Below are positions 6,354 through 7,535 of a stretch of 7,535 nt of DNA, in pieces. Origin of the DNA: Deltaproteobacteria bacterium (GTDB lineage: Bacteria > Desulfobacterota > Desulfuromonadia > Geobacterales > DSM-12255); NCBI GenBank assembly GCA_017861215.1, contig JAGFXN010000076.1:1-7535 (forward strand), read 5' to 3'. The stretch's first letter is position 1; every line of letters begins with the position of its first letter. Both the position numbers and the translations under genes were made by a program. Below the pieces are notes generated by a model. The model was not told where the DNA came from. It saw only the letters and a list, made by a program, of their open reading frames with translations, and made no database searches.

Positions 6354-6564
6354 TGCTTTTCAAGGGTTAACCCTTTTGTTCAGGTTTTCTTCGCGTACCT
6401 TGCGTTCCTCGCGGTTAACATAGGTTTTATGGTCGGCTGAAGATCAGTACTAATCGGCAAAATTAATTTATTCATTCAATCATAATTGAAGAACTTGTCA
6501 ATCCGTTTTAGGCGGCTATTTAATTGGTTTGGTTGCCGTGAAAGGCTGCCGGTTTACCCGCCTG

Positions 6565-6579
6565 GCTCAACCCTTGAGC
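6565..6579. promoter_or_regulatory. Short inverted repeat upstream of the dioxygenase promoter
   Basis: GCTCAA-CCC-TTGAGC is a perfect 6-bp inverted repeat with a 3-base spacer, about 14 bases upstream of the candidate -35 box. Its size and position would suit a dimeric regulator, but it may be chance. Confidence 0.25.
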
Positions 6580-6592
6580 TGCAAAGCATGTT

Positions 6593-6622
6593 TTGACCAG
6601 CGCCGATTTGTCGTGATATAGG
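6593..6622 (+). promoter_or_regulatory. Candidate sigma-70 promoter for the dioxygenase gene
   Basis: TTGACC (6593-6598, 5 of 6) and TATAGG (6617-6622, 4 of 6) are 18 bases apart, giving a leader of about 25 bases before the start codon. It lies outside the palindromic element. This is a motif match only. Confidence 0.4.
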
Positions 6623-6652
6623 TACACTCCCCTCAGCTCAACCGGGGAAAGG

Positions 6653-7456
6653 ATGTATATGACGACGCCCGATGGACAAGCTGAACTCATGCCCGCCCTG
6701 TTCGTCGGCCATGGCAACCCCATGAACGCCATCGAGGAGACCGTTTATGCGGCGGCCTGGCGCGCGGCTGCGGCAGCGCTGCCCCGGCCGACGGCGATCC
6801 TCTGTATTTCGGCTCACTGGGAGACGGAGGGGACCTTCGTCACTGCCATGGCGCAGCCGAAGACGATTCACGATTTCTACGGTTTTCCCGAGGAGCTTTA
6901 CCGGGTGGAATACCCGGCTCCCGGCTCAAGGGAGCTGGCCGAGAGGGTGCAGCAACTGGTCAGCTCCACGGCGGTGCGGCTCGACGACGGCTACTCCCGG
7001 GGGCTGGATCACGGCGCCTGGTCGGTGCTGCGGCGGATGTACCCCGAGGCCGACATCCCGACCGTGCAGCTCAGTCTGGACCGTCGTCAGTCAGCCCGTT
7101 TTCACTACGATCTCGGCGCCGAACTGGCGGCGCTGCGCAGCGAAGGGGTGCTGATCCTGGGGAGCGGCAACCTCGTTCACAACCTGCGCCTGCTGCAGTG
7201 GGATGCCTCTGAGCCATACCCCTGGGCGGCGGAGTTTGACCGGCTGGCAGCGGAGCTGATCCTTGCCGGAGAGCACGATCGGCTGGTGGCCTATCAGGCG
7301 TTGGGGGAGTCGGCCCGGCTCGCCGTCCCGACCAGTGAGCACTACCTGCCGCTGCTCTTCATCCTGGCGCTGCAGCAGCCGGGCGATGCGGTATCCTTCT
7401 TCGCCGAGGGTCTGCCGCTCGGCTCCATCTCCATGCGCTCGGTGCGGATCGGCTGA
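6653..7456 (+). CDS. ygiD: 4,5-DOPA dioxygenase extradiol-type enzyme (YgiD/LigB superfamily)
   Basis: This 267-residue protein belongs to the class III extradiol ring-cleavage dioxygenases, DODA/YgiD branch, which open catechol-type rings with O2 using a metal held by histidines. Family motifs are PALFVGHGNPMNAI (His20), ISAHWET (His55), DFYGFPEELY (74-83), LDHGAWSVL (118-126, His120), GSGNLVHNLR (170-179, His176) and SEHYLPLLFIL (228-238, His230). His20, His55 and His230 are the expected metal ligands and His176 the expected catalytic histidine; all are present, so it is probably active. The length matches E. coli YgiD (about 260-270). The natural substrate is unknown; the DOPA name reflects homology. 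The start is ambiguous: GGGGAAAGG abuts the ATG at 6653, and an in-frame ATG at 6659 has better spacing from AAAGGA. It is a stand-alone gene divergent from the kinase. Confidence 0.93.
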   Translation: MYMTTPDGQAELMPALFVGHGNPMNAIEETVYAAAWRAAAAALPRPTAILCISAHWETEGTFVTAMAQPKTIHDFYGFPEELYRVEYPAPGSRELAERVQQLVSSTAVRLDDGYSRGLDHGAWSVLRRMYPEADIPTVQLSLDRRQSARFHYDLGAELAALRSEGVLILGSGNLVHNLRLLQWDASEPYPWAAEFDRLAAELILAGEHDRLVAYQALGESARLAVPTSEHYLPLLFILALQQPGDAVSFFAEGLPLGSISMRSVRIG

Positions 7457-7459
7457 TAC

Positions 7460-7477
7460 CTGGCCGCTGCCGGCCGG
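7460..7477 (+). other. Short GC hairpin after the dioxygenase gene
   Basis: GGCCG (7462-7466) and CGGCC (7471-7475) pair around a CTGC loop, extended by a wobble pair and a C-G pair. It lies just after the stop codon but has no U-tract, so at best it is a weak or factor-assisted terminator. Confidence 0.25.
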
Positions 7478-7494
7478 TGCTGCTGACAAATCCC

Positions 7495-7535
7495 TTGTAT
7501 CTGACCGGCGCCTCTGCTATCAAACGTTACAGGAG
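7495..7535 (+). promoter_or_regulatory. Candidate promoter and ribosome-binding site for a gene beyond the right edge
   Basis: TTGTAT (7495-7500) and TATCAA (7518-7523) are 17 bases apart, and the window ends with AGGAG (7531-7535), a good Shine-Dalgarno core. This suggests a plus-strand gene beginning a few bases beyond the window. The leader from this promoter would be very short, so the Shine-Dalgarno sequence is more credible than the promoter. Confidence 0.35.

Larger units (their letters stand above)
6206..6530. mobile_element. MITE-like nested palindromic element with 12-bp terminal inverted repeats
   Basis: The ends are perfect 12-bp inverted repeats: AAACCAATTAAA (6206-6217) and TTTAATTGGTTT (6519-6530). 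A second pair of arms spans 6217-6246 and 6436-6469, sharing AAATTAAT, GATTAGTA and TTCAGC in the same order with small gaps. ACCATGAACC (6271-6280) matches the reverse of GGTTTTATGGT (6423-6433). A third inner pair (6323-6349 and 6384-6412) encloses the palindrome AAGGGTTAACCCTT (6362-6375), whose midpoint is also that of the outer ends. It has no credible reading frame and is more A+T-rich at its ends than the neighbouring genes. It occupies half of the 660-bp gap between the divergent kinase and dioxygenase genes. There is no clear target duplication; the flanks GTTTG and GGTTG differ at one base. Mobility is inferred, and a structured non-coding role is the alternative. Confidence 0.6.

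Noticed and set aside
6473..6501. A kinase promoter from TTGACA on the minus strand
   Set aside because: The -35 box is perfect (6501-6496), but the base stretch 17 downstream is TGAATG, a poor -10 match, and the site is nearly 500 bases from the kinase gene.
6520..6871. Minus-strand frames of 70-77 codons overlapping the dioxygenase start
   Set aside because: They overlap a well-supported gene and a repeat and have no ribosome-binding site or motif.

Overview
The window looks like chromosome from a GC-rich bacterium, most likely a deltaproteobacterial relative of Geobacter/Desulfuromonas. That placement is an inference from gene content, the hybrid PAS-kinase style and the GC-rich intergenic repeats; no marker gene is present, so it is only moderately secure. 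No phage, CRISPR, rRNA or tRNA was seen.

Layout. Positions 1-5991 are all minus-strand genes. Read in transcription order from the right they are: a 773-residue membrane hybrid histidine kinase (DUF4118-like membrane domain, two PAS domains, HisKA, HATPase, receiver), a small four-helix membrane protein of the phage-holin-4/YvlD type, a 535-residue SCP2-like thiolase homologue with serine where the nucleophilic cysteine belongs, gcvT (glycine cleavage T protein), and the first 37 codons of gcvH, which runs off the left edge. One plus-strand gene (6653-7456) encodes a YgiD/DODA-type extradiol dioxygenase of the LigB fold. The last bases hold a possible promoter and a Shine-Dalgarno sequence for a plus-strand gene starting just outside.

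Function. gcvT and gcvH belong to the glycine cleavage system (glycine + THF to CO2, NH3 and methylene-THF). The other genes show no obvious shared pathway. The kinase has no separate response regulator next to it and probably feeds a phosphorelay encoded elsewhere.

The most unusual material is between genes. (1) 6206-6530 is a 325-bp non-coding element with perfect 12-bp terminal inverted repeats, a second pair of long inverted arms, a third inner pair and a 14-bp palindrome at its exact centre; it looks like a MITE-type or structured-repeat element. (2) 1375-1461, before gcvT, is a nested GC-rich inverted repeat with a perfect 20-bp palindrome. (3) 139-194, between gcvT and gcvH, is a degenerate seven-base-period array. 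(4) The kinase leader has a long imperfect hairpin and a possible small ORF whose stop overlaps the kinase start as ATGA. I did not find a convincing new multi-gene system; the best candidates for novelty are the 6206-6530 element and the Cys-to-Ser thiolase homologue.
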